From Gemmiger formicilis (lineage in GTDB: Bacteria > Bacillota > Clostridia > Oscillospirales > Ruminococcaceae), in NCBI RefSeq assembly GCF_024462815.1, contig NZ_JANGCG010000008.1, positions 87,415 through 151,414 of the forward strand: 64,000 bases of DNA, read 5' to 3'. Shown in pieces: positions 7,653 to 15,874 of the stretch. The notes beneath the pieces are model-generated. The model searched no databases. It worked only from the letters and a program-made list of their open reading frames with translations, and was not told the origin of the DNA. The position numbers and the translations under genes were made by a program. Position 1 is the stretch's first letter. Every line of letters begins with the position of its first letter.

Positions 7653-8477
7653 TTACTGTTTTTTCTTCCGCGTTGTGCGCTTTACGGTGCGGCGCTGGGG
7701 CGGTTTTTGGGCAGGTTTCGGGGTGGGCTTGACGTGGACGAACTGAATCGGGTTGCCGTTGGCGAGAATCTGCTCCTCCACCTCAAGCTCCGGCAGGGAA
7801 TCCAGAAATTTGTTCAGGCTCTTGGAGCCAAAGTTGCGCACGTCAAAGTCCGGGTAGCGCTTGATGAGCTGGTCCCCCACGCGGGAGGTGCGCACCCAGC
7901 CGGTGCCGTCATCCATCTCGTCAATCAGACCGTGAATGATTCGGCCGATGGAATCGCGGTTGATGGCGGCGTCATCCCCCGCCGTGGCGCGGGCGTTCGT
8001 CTCCGCCACCGGGGCCGCAATGGATGGCTCCTCCGGCTCGCCGTGGTCGAGAATCAGGTCAAGGTATTTGAACTGGTCACACGCCTTGACAAAGGGGCCG
8101 AGAGCCTTGCTCTCGCCCATGCCGATCACCAGCTTGCCGGCCTCGCGCAGGCGGGCGGCCAGCCGCGTAAAGTCACTGTCCGAGGAAACGATGCAGAAGC
8201 CGTCCAGATTGCCGCCGTACAGCAAATCCATTGCGTCGATAATCATGGCGGAATCCGTGGCGTTTTTCCCGGTGGTGTAGCTGTACTGCTGGATGGGGAT
8301 AATCGAGTTGTTCAGCAGCGCATCCTTCCAGCTCTTCAGCCGCACATCGGACCAGTCGCCGTAGATGCGCTTGCAGGCGGCAACGCCGAAGCTCGCGGCC
8401 TCGTCCAGAATGACCTTGACGTACTTGGGCGAAATATTATCTGCATCAATCAGAATCGCCAGCTTCAGGTCTTCCAT
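7653..8477 (-). CDS. NYN-domain ribonuclease-like protein with OST-HTH/LOTUS domain
   Basis: 274 residues. The N-terminal NYN (PIN-like) domain shows the expected acidic residues: D11 and D13 in LIDADN, D75 in KNATDSAM, D81, and the SSDSDF motif at 98-103. These metal-binding acids are typical of nucleases acting on RNA. Residues about 170-250 match the OST-HTH/LOTUS fold, known elsewhere to bind RNA, including G-quadruplexes. The tail is very basic (RRTVKRTTRKKKQ), fitting nucleic-acid binding. It lies 3 nt after an RlmL-type rRNA methyltransferase gene and is likely co-transcribed. The actual RNA target is unknown. Confidence 0.88.
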   Translation of the reverse strand: MEDLKLAILIDADNISPKYVKVILDEAASFGVAACKRIYGDWSDVRLKSWKDALLNNSIIPIQQYSYTTGKNATDSAMIIDAMDLLYGGNLDGFCIVSSDSDFTRLAARLREAGKLVIGMGESKALGPFVKACDQFKYLDLILDHGEPEEPSIAAPVAETNARATAGDDAAINRDSIGRIIHGLIDEMDDGTGWVRTSRVGDQLIKRYPDFDVRNFGSKSLNKFLDSLPELEVEEQILANGNPIQFVHVKPTPKPAQKPPQRRTVKRTTRKKKQ

Positions 8478-8480
8478 CGC

Positions 8481-9620
8481 TTACTTCCTCTCCCGCTTGG
8501 GCTGCTCAAAGTACATATAGAGCTGGCACGGAATCATACCGTTGTAGATTTTGCGGCGGCGGGCGGCCTTTTTGCCGAAGTGCTGTTCAAAATCCGCATC
8601 CGCCGTGATGGCGTACAACCCCTGCGCCGGGTGCGCCTGCCAGACCTGACCCAGCGTTTTTGCAAGGCTGGCTGCCTCGGACGCATCGCCGAGACGCTCT
8701 CCGTAGGGCGGGTTCGTCAGGACAGTGGCATTGTCCAGTGCACGGAAGTCCTTGACGTCCGCCACCTCAAAGCGGCAGCGGTCCCCCACGCCCGCCAGCT
8801 TGGCGTTGGCGTTGGCCAGCGCCACGGCGGCGGGGTCAATGTCATAGCCGATGCCCTCAAAGGCGGCGTCCTTGCGGACCTCCTCCAGTGCCTTCTGGCG
8901 CTGCTCGGCCCAGATGCCAGCGGGCACAAAGTCAAAGTGCTCCGCGGCAAAGCGGCGGCGCAGGCCGGGAGCCAGGTTCAGCGCCTTCTGTGCAGCCTCA
9001 ATGACCAGCGTGCCGGAGCCGCAGAACGGGTCCTGCACCAGAGAATCCCGGCGCACACGGCCCAAATCGGCAATGGCAGCGGCCAGCGTCTCCTTGATGG
9101 GCGCAAGGGTGGCGTTTTTGCGGTAGCCGCGCTTGTGCAGGCCATCGCCGGAGGTATCCAGATAAATCTCCACCACGTCCTTGCGCAGGGCAAACCGCAC
9201 CTTGTACAGGGCACCGTCCTCGGGCAGGGTGCTGACCTTGTGGCCGTTCATCAGGCGTTTGACGATGGCCTTCTTGATGATGCTCTGGCAGGCGGGCACG
9301 CTGGAAAGCTGGCTGGACAGGCTGGAGCCCTTGACCGGGAAGGCCGCATTGGCGGGGAGCAGTTCCTCCCACGCAATGTTGTAGCAGCCGTCAAACAGCT
9401 CGTCAAAGGTCGTTGCCTTATAGGTGGCCAGCAGCAGCAGCACGCGCTCGGCCGTGCGCAGGTTCAGGTTGGCGGCAGCGATAATATCCGCCCCGCCCTG
9501 AAACGCCACGCGGCCATCCGTGACCTGAATGTTTTGTGCGCCCAGACGCTTGACCTCGAAGTTTAGCGTCGATTCCGTGCCGAAAAAGCAGGGCGCGACC
9601 ATCGTATACAGTGTAGACAT
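8481..9620 (-). CDS. THUMP-domain 23S rRNA guanine-N2 methyltransferase (RlmL/YpsC type)
   Basis: 379 residues from ATG 9618-9620, with AAAGGA upstream; earlier in-frame ATGs lie inside a leader inverted repeat. The N-terminal third is the THUMP RNA-binding domain. The Rossmann methyltransferase domain has DPFCGSGT from residue 197 for SAM and the catalytic NPPYGERL at 303, the N-methylating (N/D)PP(Y/F) motif. RlmL makes m2G2445 in E. coli 23S rRNA; the Firmicute single-domain homologues are assumed to do likewise. It is followed closely by the NYN-LOTUS gene. Confidence 0.9.
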   Translation of the reverse strand: MSTLYTMVAPCFFGTESTLNFEVKRLGAQNIQVTDGRVAFQGGADIIAAANLNLRTAERVLLLLATYKATTFDELFDGCYNIAWEELLPANAAFPVKGSSLSSQLSSVPACQSIIKKAIVKRLMNGHKVSTLPEDGALYKVRFALRKDVVEIYLDTSGDGLHKRGYRKNATLAPIKETLAAAIADLGRVRRDSLVQDPFCGSGTLVIEAAQKALNLAPGLRRRFAAEHFDFVPAGIWAEQRQKALEEVRKDAAFEGIGYDIDPAAVALANANAKLAGVGDRCRFEVADVKDFRALDNATVLTNPPYGERLGDASEAASLAKTLGQVWQAHPAQGLYAITADADFEQHFGKKAARRRKIYNGMIPCQLYMYFEQPKRERK

Positions 9621-9638
9621 AGGTGTCCTTTCTTTGGA

Positions 9639-9683
9639 GGCAACACTGCACAATTCCCGCCTGACAGCTTGAGCAGTGTTGCC
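9639..9683 (-). promoter_or_regulatory. 11-bp inverted repeat just upstream of the rRNA methyltransferase gene
   Basis: GGCAACACTGC (9639-9649) and GCAGTGTTGCC (9673-9683) are perfect complements with a 23-nt loop, ending next to the ribosome site. No T run follows, so a leader structure or protein-binding site is more likely than a terminator. Confidence 0.5.
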
Positions 9684-9694
9684 TTGAAAATTGC

Positions 9695-9747
9695 AAAAAG
9701 ACCCCAGCCCGGCGGCTGACAGCCGTCAGGATAGGGCCGTTCGTTCT
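9695..9747 (-). terminator. Probable terminator after the S1-domain gene
   Basis: On minus, an inner CGGCTG/CAGCCG stem within an outer GCCC/GGGC stem is followed by GGGGTCTTTTT. It separates the S1-domain gene from the methyltransferase gene. Confidence 0.5.
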
Positions 9748-9753
9748 GGAACT

Positions 9754-10233
9754 TTAGCCGCGGCGGCGGGAGTAGCCACCACGGTGGTTCTCCGTCACGC
9801 GCTTCAAATCCGCAATCTTTTCCTCGCTGCGGGTCTTGTAGCGGGCCATCATATCCTCAAAGCTCATCTCGCCCTGCGGTGCGGCGGGCTTGGGCTGCCA
9901 AACGCGGGGCTTTTCCTCACGCTTGGGGCGCTGGGCCGGGCGGCGGTCACCGTTGGCGCTGCGCTCCCCATGCTGCGGGCGTGCAGGACGCTCCGGCGCG
10001 GGCTGGGTGCGCTTGATGGACAGTGCAATCTTGCCGTCCGGTGCAATGGAAATCACCTTGACAGAGACCGTCTGCCCATCGCTGAGCACCGTGGTAAGGT
10101 CCTGTACAAACTCGTAAGAAACCTCGGAGATGTGGACAAGACCGGTCTTGCCCTCCGGCAGAGAAACGAATGCGCCGAACGGCTTGATACCAGTGACCTT
10201 GCCCTCGACAATATCCCCAACTTGTAATGCCAA
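9754..10233 (-). CDS. yabR: S1 RNA-binding domain protein (YabR type)
   Basis: 159 residues. Residues 1 to about 75 form an S1 domain (GDIVEGKVTGIKPFGAFVSL then GLVHISEVS). A low-complexity, Arg/Pro/Gln-rich linker follows, and the end is a basic helix (MSFEDMMARYKTRSEEKIAD) with an RRRG tail. YabR, also called general stress protein 13, binds RNA and ribosomes. It lies downstream of divIC as in Bacillus, so context and domain agree. Exact function in this group is not established. Confidence 0.85.
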   Translation of the reverse strand: MALQVGDIVEGKVTGIKPFGAFVSLPEGKTGLVHISEVSYEFVQDLTTVLSDGQTVSVKVISIAPDGKIALSIKRTQPAPERPARPQHGERSANGDRRPAQRPKREEKPRVWQPKPAAPQGEMSFEDMMARYKTRSEEKIADLKRVTENHRGGYSRRRG

Positions 10234-10305
10234 ACTAAGATACCCCTTTAATTTTGATTTTTTATTACAGGGGGCTGCCGCAAAGCGTCCCCGCTGAAAA
10301 CGAAG

Positions 10306-10605
10306 TTATTTGCCGCTGATGTCCACAAACACGCGCTCGTTGGGCTTGGCATAGCCCTGCTCGCGGGCGTAGCGCTCAATGATGGCGCTTTCGCCCTGCT
10401 CCAGCGTGCCGGACAGCTCGGCGTTTTCGGTAAGCTGTGCGCTGAGCTGGTTCTGCACCGACTGCAGCTCCTGCTGCTTGGAGGCAATGGAAACCTGATA
10501 CTGCACAAGGTTTATAAACAGCGACCCGCAAATAATCAGGAACACCGGCACGGTAATCCACCACGGCAGAAGCCCACGGCGGGCCATTCCCTTATTGCGT
10601 TTCAT
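10306..10605 (-). CDS. divIC: Septum formation initiator DivIC/FtsB-like protein
   Basis: 99 residues from ATG 10603-10605; a TTG seven codons upstream is possible but less likely. Short basic cytoplasmic N terminus, one membrane span (about residues 12-35), then a coiled coil (about 38-75) and a short outer tail: the standard bitopic layout of DivIC/FtsB. With FtsL and DivIB it connects the divisome to septal peptidoglycan synthesis. It lies between yabQ and yabR, the conserved position. Confidence 0.85.
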   Translation of the reverse strand: MKRNKGMARRGLLPWWITVPVFLIICGSLFINLVQYQVSIASKQQELQSVQNQLSAQLTENAELSGTLEQGESAIIERYAREQGYAKPNERVFVDISGK

Positions 10606-10647
10606 GCGCGTGCCCTCTTTCTCCAAAACACAGATTACTACTTGTAG

Positions 10648-11127
10648 CTAATTATATAATACTTTCGACGGCTTTTGCAACCGTTTTTCAGCGGATTTTT
10701 TGCTTTTTCGGGACTTTTTTGCTATATGCCGGGCACGGCGGCAGTTTCGGGCGGCTGTCAGGCGGGTTCTGACCGGCTGCACCGCCTTTTTATGCACAAA
10801 GCGCAGCGGTGCCAGTAGCAGCTGCGTCAGCCGGAAGGCCGCCCTGTGCACGGTGGGCTGCACGGCCCTGCGCCAGCAAAGTGCCCCCAGCAGCATTGCG
10901 GCGCTCATATACCAGCGGGCCAGTCCCCCGGCGCTGGCCCCGGCCGCAAAGCCGCAGACCAGCACCGCCGCGGCGGCAAAGGCCGCCACGTCACAGAAAA
11001 AGCACCGCACCGGGCCTTCCCCCAGTGCAAGGCGCACGGTGTCCCGCCCCGCCGCCAGCAGGCAGCCAAGCCCCAGGCACCACAGTGCATCGCTCAGCAC
11101 GGCCCATGCCGCGGGGGCCGGGGCCAT
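10648..11127 (-). CDS. yabQ: Spore cortex biosynthesis protein YabQ
   Basis: 159 residues with about three or four hydrophobic membrane segments in the first 85 residues and a strongly basic cytoplasmic tail rich in Lys/Arg. YabQ is a mother-cell membrane protein needed for the spore cortex in Bacillus. The sequence is weakly conserved, but the place between yabP and divIC and the topology support the call. It starts on the last base of yabP, so the two are probably translationally coupled. Confidence 0.75.
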   Translation of the reverse strand: MAPAPAAWAVLSDALWCLGLGCLLAAGRDTVRLALGEGPVRCFFCDVAAFAAAAVLVCGFAAGASAGGLARWYMSAAMLLGALCWRRAVQPTVHRAAFRLTQLLLAPLRFVHKKAVQPVRTRLTAARNCRRARHIAKKSRKSKKSAEKRLQKPSKVLYN

Positions 11128-11438
11128 CAGCGAAACAGGCGTGCCAGCAGGCCGCCGCCGGATTCCCTGTTTTCTGCATATTGCAGATACTCAATTTTGC
11201 CGGATATCTGCACCTGCCCGCTTTGGGTGGAGAGCTCGCCAATCTGCAGCTCCTGCCCGCCGACGGTCAGATTGCCCAGCGGCGTTTCCAGCACAGCCGC
11301 GTTTTCGTCACAGCTGATAACCCGGCTCACGCCGGTAACGGCCAGATTGCGCCGATCCTTCAGCGCCAGACCGTGGCCCTTGATTGGCACAGGGTCAGCG
11401 GTGCGGGGCGTGCGCGGTTCCATTTTTGTTTCCGGCAT
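11127..11438 (-). CDS. yabP: Sporulation protein YabP
   Basis: 103 residues from ATG 11436-11438, supported by GGGAGG nine nt upstream. The core ALKDRRNLAVTGVSRVISCD then LETPLGNLTVGGQELQIGEL is typical of the YabP/YqfC family, which acts in the mother cell at the forespore surface during sporulation. It is followed immediately by yabQ. Confidence 0.85.
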   Translation of the reverse strand: MPETKMEPRTPRTADPVPIKGHGLALKDRRNLAVTGVSRVISCDENAAVLETPLGNLTVGGQELQIGELSTQSGQVQISGKIEYLQYAENRESGGGLLARLFR

Positions 11439-11508
11439 TGGCGGTTTCCTCCCCACGATTGGTTACAGTGATACTGTATGCGGGGCAAGGCGGTTTTAGA
11501 ACACACGC

Positions 11509-11754
11509 TCAATCTTCTATAATTTCAAACATTTCCCGGGCAACGTCCTTGCCCTTCTGCTCCACATCAGACAGAACACGGATTTTCACCGGGCGGTTGC
11601 CGAAGGTGACCTCGATGATGTCACCGACCTTGACGGTATAGCTTGCCTTGGCGGGCTTGCCGTTGACCAGCACGCGGCCCGCGTCCGCAACCTCGTTGGC
11701 CAGAGTGCGGCGCTTGATGACACGGCTGACTTTCAGGTATTTATCCAGACGCAT
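11509..11754 (-). CDS. S4-domain RNA-binding protein (HslR/RqcP type)
   Basis: 81 residues from ATG 11752-11754 (MRLDKYLKVSRVIKRRTLAN), a start typical of the family. It is a single S4 domain. HslR/RqcP (YabO) binds stalled 50S-peptidyl-tRNA complexes and helps ribosome quality control. It precedes yabP as in Bacillus and follows hup, with a terminator hairpin between. The acidic tail (DVAREMFEIIED) is common in these proteins. Confidence 0.9.
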   Translation of the reverse strand: MRLDKYLKVSRVIKRRTLANEVADAGRVLVNGKPAKASYTVKVGDIIEVTFGNRPVKIRVLSDVEQKGKDVAREMFEIIED

Positions 11755-11785
11755 GGTAGGTAGTTCCTTTCTTGATGACACAAAA

Positions 11786-11816
11786 CCGCCCCGCCGCAAA
11801 GGACGCGGTGGGGCGG
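11786..11816 (-). terminator. Terminator after hup
   Basis: CCGCCCC (11786-11792) and GGGGCGG (11810-11816) with inner GC pairing, followed on minus by TTTTG. It likely boosts or isolates the abundant HU transcript from the genes after it. Confidence 0.7.
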
Positions 11817-11831
11817 GCCAGTTCGTTCAGA

Positions 11832-12104
11832 TTACTGGACAGAGTCCTTCAGAGCCTTGCCGGCCTTGAAAGCAGGCAGCTTGGAAGCCTCAATGGTGAT
11901 TTCCTCACCGGTCTGGGGGTTGCGGCCCTTGCGTGCAGGGCGCTCACGAACCTCGAAGGTGCCAAAGCCGACCAGCGTGACCTTGTCGCCCTCCTTCAGG
12001 GCGTTGGTGATGGCGTTCAGAGCACCGTTGACAGCGGCCTCTGCATCCTTCTTGGTCAGGTTTGCTTCGTTTGCAACAGCGGCAATCAGTTCAACTTTCG
12101 TCAT
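11832..12104 (-). CDS. hup: HU family DNA-binding protein
   Basis: 90 residues, the usual HU size. The HU/IHF signature [19 protein letters not shown] lies in the DNA-binding beta arms and is followed by TGEEI. HU compacts and bends DNA. The ribosome site (GGAGGT) is strong and a terminator follows, consistent with high expression. It lies between mazG and the hslR-like gene, a common Firmicute arrangement. Confidence 0.97.
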   Translation of the reverse strand: MTKVELIAAVANEANLTKKDAEAAVNGALNAITNALKEGDKVTLVGFGTFEVRERPARKGRNPQTGEEITIEASKLPAFKAGKALKDSVQ

Positions 12105-12173
12105 GGTATTGTACCTCCAATGTTATATCAGCAAAAAGCGGCTGCGGAAATTTCCGTCCGCCTGGCGCACTTC

Positions 12174-12848
12174 TTAGCTATTCTTGTGATTTGCGGTGAA
12201 CGCAGCATTGTATTGCTGCAGGGCCTGCTCAGGGTCTATGCCGACGCTTCTGGCCAGCGCGGCCGCGGCAAACAGCAGCTGCCCCATCGCCTGCTCAGCG
12301 GCGGGCTTATCCGGTGCAGCCTCCACCACAGCAGCGGCGGCGGTGATTTCTGCGGCTGTATCCCGCACGGCAACGCCATAGCGGGCAGCGCGCTTTTGCA
12401 GCTTGGCCGCACGCATCAGCGCAGGCAGTGCCTTGGGCACGCTCTCCAAATCATCTGCAAGGGTCAGGCGGCCCTTTTCCTTATTCTTGAGCGAATCCCA
12501 GTCTTTTATGCTGTCATCCCCGCCAAAAATATGCGGATGGCGCGCAATCAGCTTGCGGCATACGCCGTCACAGACCTCGTCAAAGGTAAAGTGCCCGGCC
12601 TCCTGTTCTATCTGCGCGTGAAAGGCCACCTGCATCATCACATCGCCGAGCTCCTCACAGAGCAGCTCGGGGTCATTCAGGTCGATGGCATCCACGGCCT
12701 CATAGGCTTCCTCCAGAAAATTCATCCGTATGGATGTGTGGGTCTGCACCTTGTCCCAGGGGCAGCCGTTTTCCGGGTCACGCAGGATGGCGATAATGGC
12801 AGCCAAATCCTCTGCCGTGTACTGGTTCTTTTCGGGGTATGCGTTCAT
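12174..12848 (-). CDS. mazG: Nucleoside triphosphate pyrophosphohydrolase MazG
   Basis: 224 residues, near the 250-residue norm. The MazG metal-binding EExxE...EExxD pattern is seen at E46/E47/E50 and E65/E66/D69, with DPENGCPWDKVQTH before it. The enzyme hydrolyses NTPs to NMP and pyrophosphate, cleaning abnormal nucleotides. The second half is Ala rich and less conserved, so the C-terminal domain may be partly degenerate. It lies upstream of hup in the same direction. Confidence 0.92.
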   Translation of the reverse strand: MNAYPEKNQYTAEDLAAIIAILRDPENGCPWDKVQTHTSIRMNFLEEAYEAVDAIDLNDPELLCEELGDVMMQVAFHAQIEQEAGHFTFDEVCDGVCRKLIARHPHIFGGDDSIKDWDSLKNKEKGRLTLADDLESVPKALPALMRAAKLQKRAARYGVAVRDTAAEITAAAAVVEAAPDKPAAEQAMGQLLFAAAALARSVGIDPEQALQQYNAAFTANHKNS

Positions 12849-12920
12849 AGGCCTCTTTCGCCCGCAAAAGCAATACGGTTAATTTTACACAAATTGCGGG
12901 ATTTGTCAAGTGTTGGCAGC

Positions 12921-13391
12921 TTACAGCTGTGCGCCGCAGTGGTTGCAGAACAGTGCGTCGCCGTCCACCTCAGACTTGCAGACCGGGCAGATCTTGGTCT
13001 CACCGCGCAGCTGGATGGGCTCTTCCTCGATTTCCTCGTCGGCGGTCTTGTCCACAGCGGGCTCCTCGGCAGCAGCCTCAGCGGCCTCCTGTGCCTCGAC
13101 CTCGGCGCGCTCATCTTCGGTCATATTGGCCTTGATGTCCTCAATGGCCTTCTCGACCTCGGCAACAGCGTCGATATACTTCTCAACCAGAGCAGGATTC
13201 TCCTCGCCGGCCTTATGCAGGCTGTAGACCAGCGCGCCCAGCTGGCGCTGTGCCTTGGACAGGCGCGCCTGCTGGTTCAGCAGATCCAGCTTGTTCTTGC
13301 CCTTATCGGCCAGGTCCTGTGCAGTCTTTTTGGCAGAGTCCATCAGCTGCAGGCCCTGCTCTTTCAGCATCTCAATATCCAGTTCAAACAT
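12921..13391 (-). CDS. Coiled-coil protein with C-terminal zinc ribbon
   Basis: 156 residues. The first 100 are helical and Lys/Glu/Ala rich, probably coiled coil; a very acidic linker follows; the end is a zinc ribbon with Cys135, Cys138, Cys149 and Cys152 (CPVC...CNHC). No membrane segment or signal. Proteins of this form are common near the sporulation and division genes of Clostridia, but I do not know a function. It has its own strong ribosome site (AAAGAGG) and flanking gaps of 72 and 133 nt. Confidence 0.75.
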   Translation of the reverse strand: MFELDIEMLKEQGLQLMDSAKKTAQDLADKGKNKLDLLNQQARLSKAQRQLGALVYSLHKAGEENPALVEKYIDAVAEVEKAIEDIKANMTEDERAEVEAQEAAEAAAEEPAVDKTADEEIEEEPIQLRGETKICPVCKSEVDGDALFCNHCGAQL

Positions 13392-13524
13392 AAGGGTACA
13401 CCTCTTTCTCTAGTCTATGCCCCGGCTGCTCCGCCGGGTGATTTAGGTCTATTATAGCCCATTGCGGCGCGGTTTGCAACGCGCAAATGTATATTTTCCG
13501 TGAATTGTACGGCAATATCCGGCA

Positions 13525-14451
13525 TTATTTGCCGATAAATTCCCGCAAAAGGCTGTTTTCGGGCACAAGCTCGGTACCCAGCGCCGGAAATTCCGCAAAC
13601 CTGCGGCGCAGCACTTCCAGCTGGCGGGCCTGCGTGGCGGTCAGCGCCGGGTCGGCGGGCATGGCATCCAGCACCGTGCGCCACAGGCAGACCTCATAGG
13701 TGTGGGTGGTGTCCAGCAGCAGGTTGGCACGCGGTTTGTAGGGCTTGATGAAGCGGTCTTCGCCCGCGCAGACATGGCCCCATAGCCCCAGCGTGAACGC
13801 CGCGCCGTGCCCGCGGAACAGGTAGTCCCGCACAATGCGCCGCGCAAGGCGGATATCCCGCGTGGCCAGGCAGCGGCTATCGTGGGCATCGGCGTACTCT
13901 TCCCGCAGGCCCGCATACAGGCAGAGCGCGGCATCGTCGGGCAGTTCCTCGGTCAAGGCCGGGTTCAGGGCGTGCAGGCCCTCGATAATTACCACACCGT
14001 CCCGGGCGTCAATATGCTGGGTGCCGCTGGGCCGCTGCTTGGTAAAATCAAACACAGGGGCGTCACACACGCCGGTGGTGTACAGGTCCTTCAGGCAGCT
14101 GTGCAGCTCTGCAAGGTTCAGCGCCTCCAGGCTCTCATAATCGTCACTGCCATCCGGGTTTTTGGGGTATTTTCCCTCGCCGATATAGAAATCATCAAGG
14201 CTCAGCACCCGGCTGTTGTGGCCGCGTGCGGCAACCACCCTGGCAATCTTGTGCGCCGAGGTGGTCTTGCCCGCCGCCGAGGGGCCTGTCAGCATGACAA
14301 TGCGGTGCCCGGCAGCCAGAACCTCATCGGCAATGCTCTCAATCTGGTCATGATAGTGCGCCTCGCTCAGTGCCGCAAGCTCCTGCGGGTGGCGGGCCGC
14401 CAGCGCGACAAGGTCACGGCTGACGAAGCGTTTGCGATGTGTAACGTGCAT
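13525..14451 (-). CDS. Uridine kinase-like nucleoside kinase
   Basis: 308 residues from ATG 14449-14451, five nt after AGGA; its first 38 nt overlap the end of hemZ. The P loop GPSAAGKTT is at 56-64. LSLDDFY, and later GLHALNP after VVIIEG, are typical of the uridine kinase/phosphoribulokinase family. The N-terminal 45 residues are extra. It is distinct from the true udk at 45.5 kb, so the substrate may differ. In other Clostridia related proteins also carry an N-terminal TGS-like region, absent here. Confidence 0.82.
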   Translation of the reverse strand: MHVTHRKRFVSRDLVALAARHPQELAALSEAHYHDQIESIADEVLAAGHRIVMLTGPSAAGKTTSAHKIARVVAARGHNSRVLSLDDFYIGEGKYPKNPDGSDDYESLEALNLAELHSCLKDLYTTGVCDAPVFDFTKQRPSGTQHIDARDGVVIIEGLHALNPALTEELPDDAALCLYAGLREEYADAHDSRCLATRDIRLARRIVRDYLFRGHGAAFTLGLWGHVCAGEDRFIKPYKPRANLLLDTTHTYEVCLWRTVLDAMPADPALTATQARQLEVLRRRFAEFPALGTELVPENSLLREFIGK

Positions 14452-15874
14452 AGAAATCCTCCACGGCGGCTTTGCGGTCCAGGATTTCCGCAAAGCGGTC
14501 GATATATTCCGTAGGATATTTGAAGTTAAAGACGCGCTCAATCTTGCCGCGGCGCTGCCCCGGAATGACGAGCTTGGTAGAGCCGCCCGCACCGGCCGAC
14601 AGGATAGTGTGAACCTCCTCCATAATATAGATATTATACAGGCATTCAAAACCGGGCTTGGCCCAGCCGATATTTTCCAGATTCTGCAGTGTGCCCTTCT
14701 GGCGGTACATATAATACGGCCGGTACCCGGCCTCGGCCAGAAGGCCGCACTTGTCCAGCATGGCGGCCACATCGGCGTAGTCGGCGGCGCGGTGCTCCAC
14801 CACAATGTTGGATGCACGCTTCAGCGTCAGCGTGTGCACCGTGATATTCTCCGGGGCAAGGGCGATTGCCTGACGCAGACTGGCCTCAAAGCCCTCGACC
14901 GTGTCCCCCGGCAGACCCGCAATCAGGTCCATATTGATGTTGGTATGCCCGGCGGCGCGGGCGGCGGCAAAGCAGTCAATGATGTCCTGCGCCGTGTGGC
15001 GGCGGCCGATGTTTTGCAGCACCGTGTCCGAGAAGGTCTGCGGATTGATAGAAATGCGCGTAGCGCCGTACCTTTTTAGAATTTGCAGCTTCTCCGCGTC
15101 CGTGCAGTCCGGGCGGCCGGCCTCCACCGTGTACTCGTCCAATTTCGCTAAATCAAACGTCTTTGCGATATGGGCCATCAGCTGCTCCAGCTGCGGTGCG
15201 CTCAGGCTTGTGGGCGTGCCGCCGCCGATATAAAAGGTGCGGATACGCAGCCCACAGCGGTCGGCCGTTTTGCGGATGGCGGTCAGCTCCTCGCAGAGCT
15301 TATCCACATAGGGCTGCACCAGTGCGCGGGTCGCCTTGTCCCCCACCGTGCGGGACACAAAGCTGCAATAGCTGCACCGCGTCGGGCAGAACGGGATGCC
15401 CGCATAGACGCTGCAGTCCATCGGGTCAGCGGCGTCCAGCACCGGCTTCTGCAAGTCGGCAATGCCCAGCGCCAGCGCAAATTTTTCCGGCGTGCAGGCA
15501 AAATGGCCAAGGAAGCGCTCCCGGATTTCCGCCTCCGTTGCCCCGGCAGCTCTCATGTCGTGAATGATGCGCACCGGGCGCACGCCGGTCATCATGCCCC
15601 ACGGCGGTGTGATGCCGGTGGCCTGGCACAGAAAGCCGTACAGCAGGCAGCACAGCGCATACTCTGCATCGGTGCCCGCCGGGCGCAGCTTGGTGCGCCA
15701 CTGTAATTTTCCATTCAGGCGCAGGAGGATAGAGTCGGTGCAAAGGTGGCTCTGCGCCAGCACAAAATCCCCCTCCAGCGGCAGAATTTCTGCTTTCTCC
15801 GCCCCCGGAAAGAACAGCCGCGCCGTGTGCTCGGCCTCATAGCCCGCTGCCGGGCCGCGTAAAATAATCTGCAT
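14414..15874 (-). CDS. hemZ: Oxygen-independent coproporphyrinogen III oxidase-like radical SAM protein HemZ
   Basis: 486 residues. The radical SAM cluster motif CPTRCSYC gives C163, C167 and C170; the FYIGGGTPTSL motif at about 215-225 and INPQTFSD later are typical of HemN/HemZ. The roughly 150-residue N-terminal extension distinguishes HemZ from HemN. It would decarboxylate coproporphyrinogen III without oxygen, though several HemZ/HemW-like proteins have other heme roles. It starts immediately after the MBL gene's stop, as part of the same operon. No other heme genes are in the window. Confidence 0.88.
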   Translation of the reverse strand: MQIILRGPAAGYEAEHTARLFFPGAEKAEILPLEGDFVLAQSHLCTDSILLRLNGKLQWRTKLRPAGTDAEYALCCLLYGFLCQATGITPPWGMMTGVRPVRIIHDMRAAGATEAEIRERFLGHFACTPEKFALALGIADLQKPVLDAADPMDCSVYAGIPFCPTRCSYCSFVSRTVGDKATRALVQPYVDKLCEELTAIRKTADRCGLRIRTFYIGGGTPTSLSAPQLEQLMAHIAKTFDLAKLDEYTVEAGRPDCTDAEKLQILKRYGATRISINPQTFSDTVLQNIGRRHTAQDIIDCFAAARAAGHTNINMDLIAGLPGDTVEGFEASLRQAIALAPENITVHTLTLKRASNIVVEHRAADYADVAAMLDKCGLLAEAGYRPYYMYRQKGTLQNLENIGWAKPGFECLYNIYIMEEVHTILSAGAGGSTKLVIPGQRRGKIERVFNFKYPTEYIDRFAEILDRKAAVEDFYARYTSQTLRQP

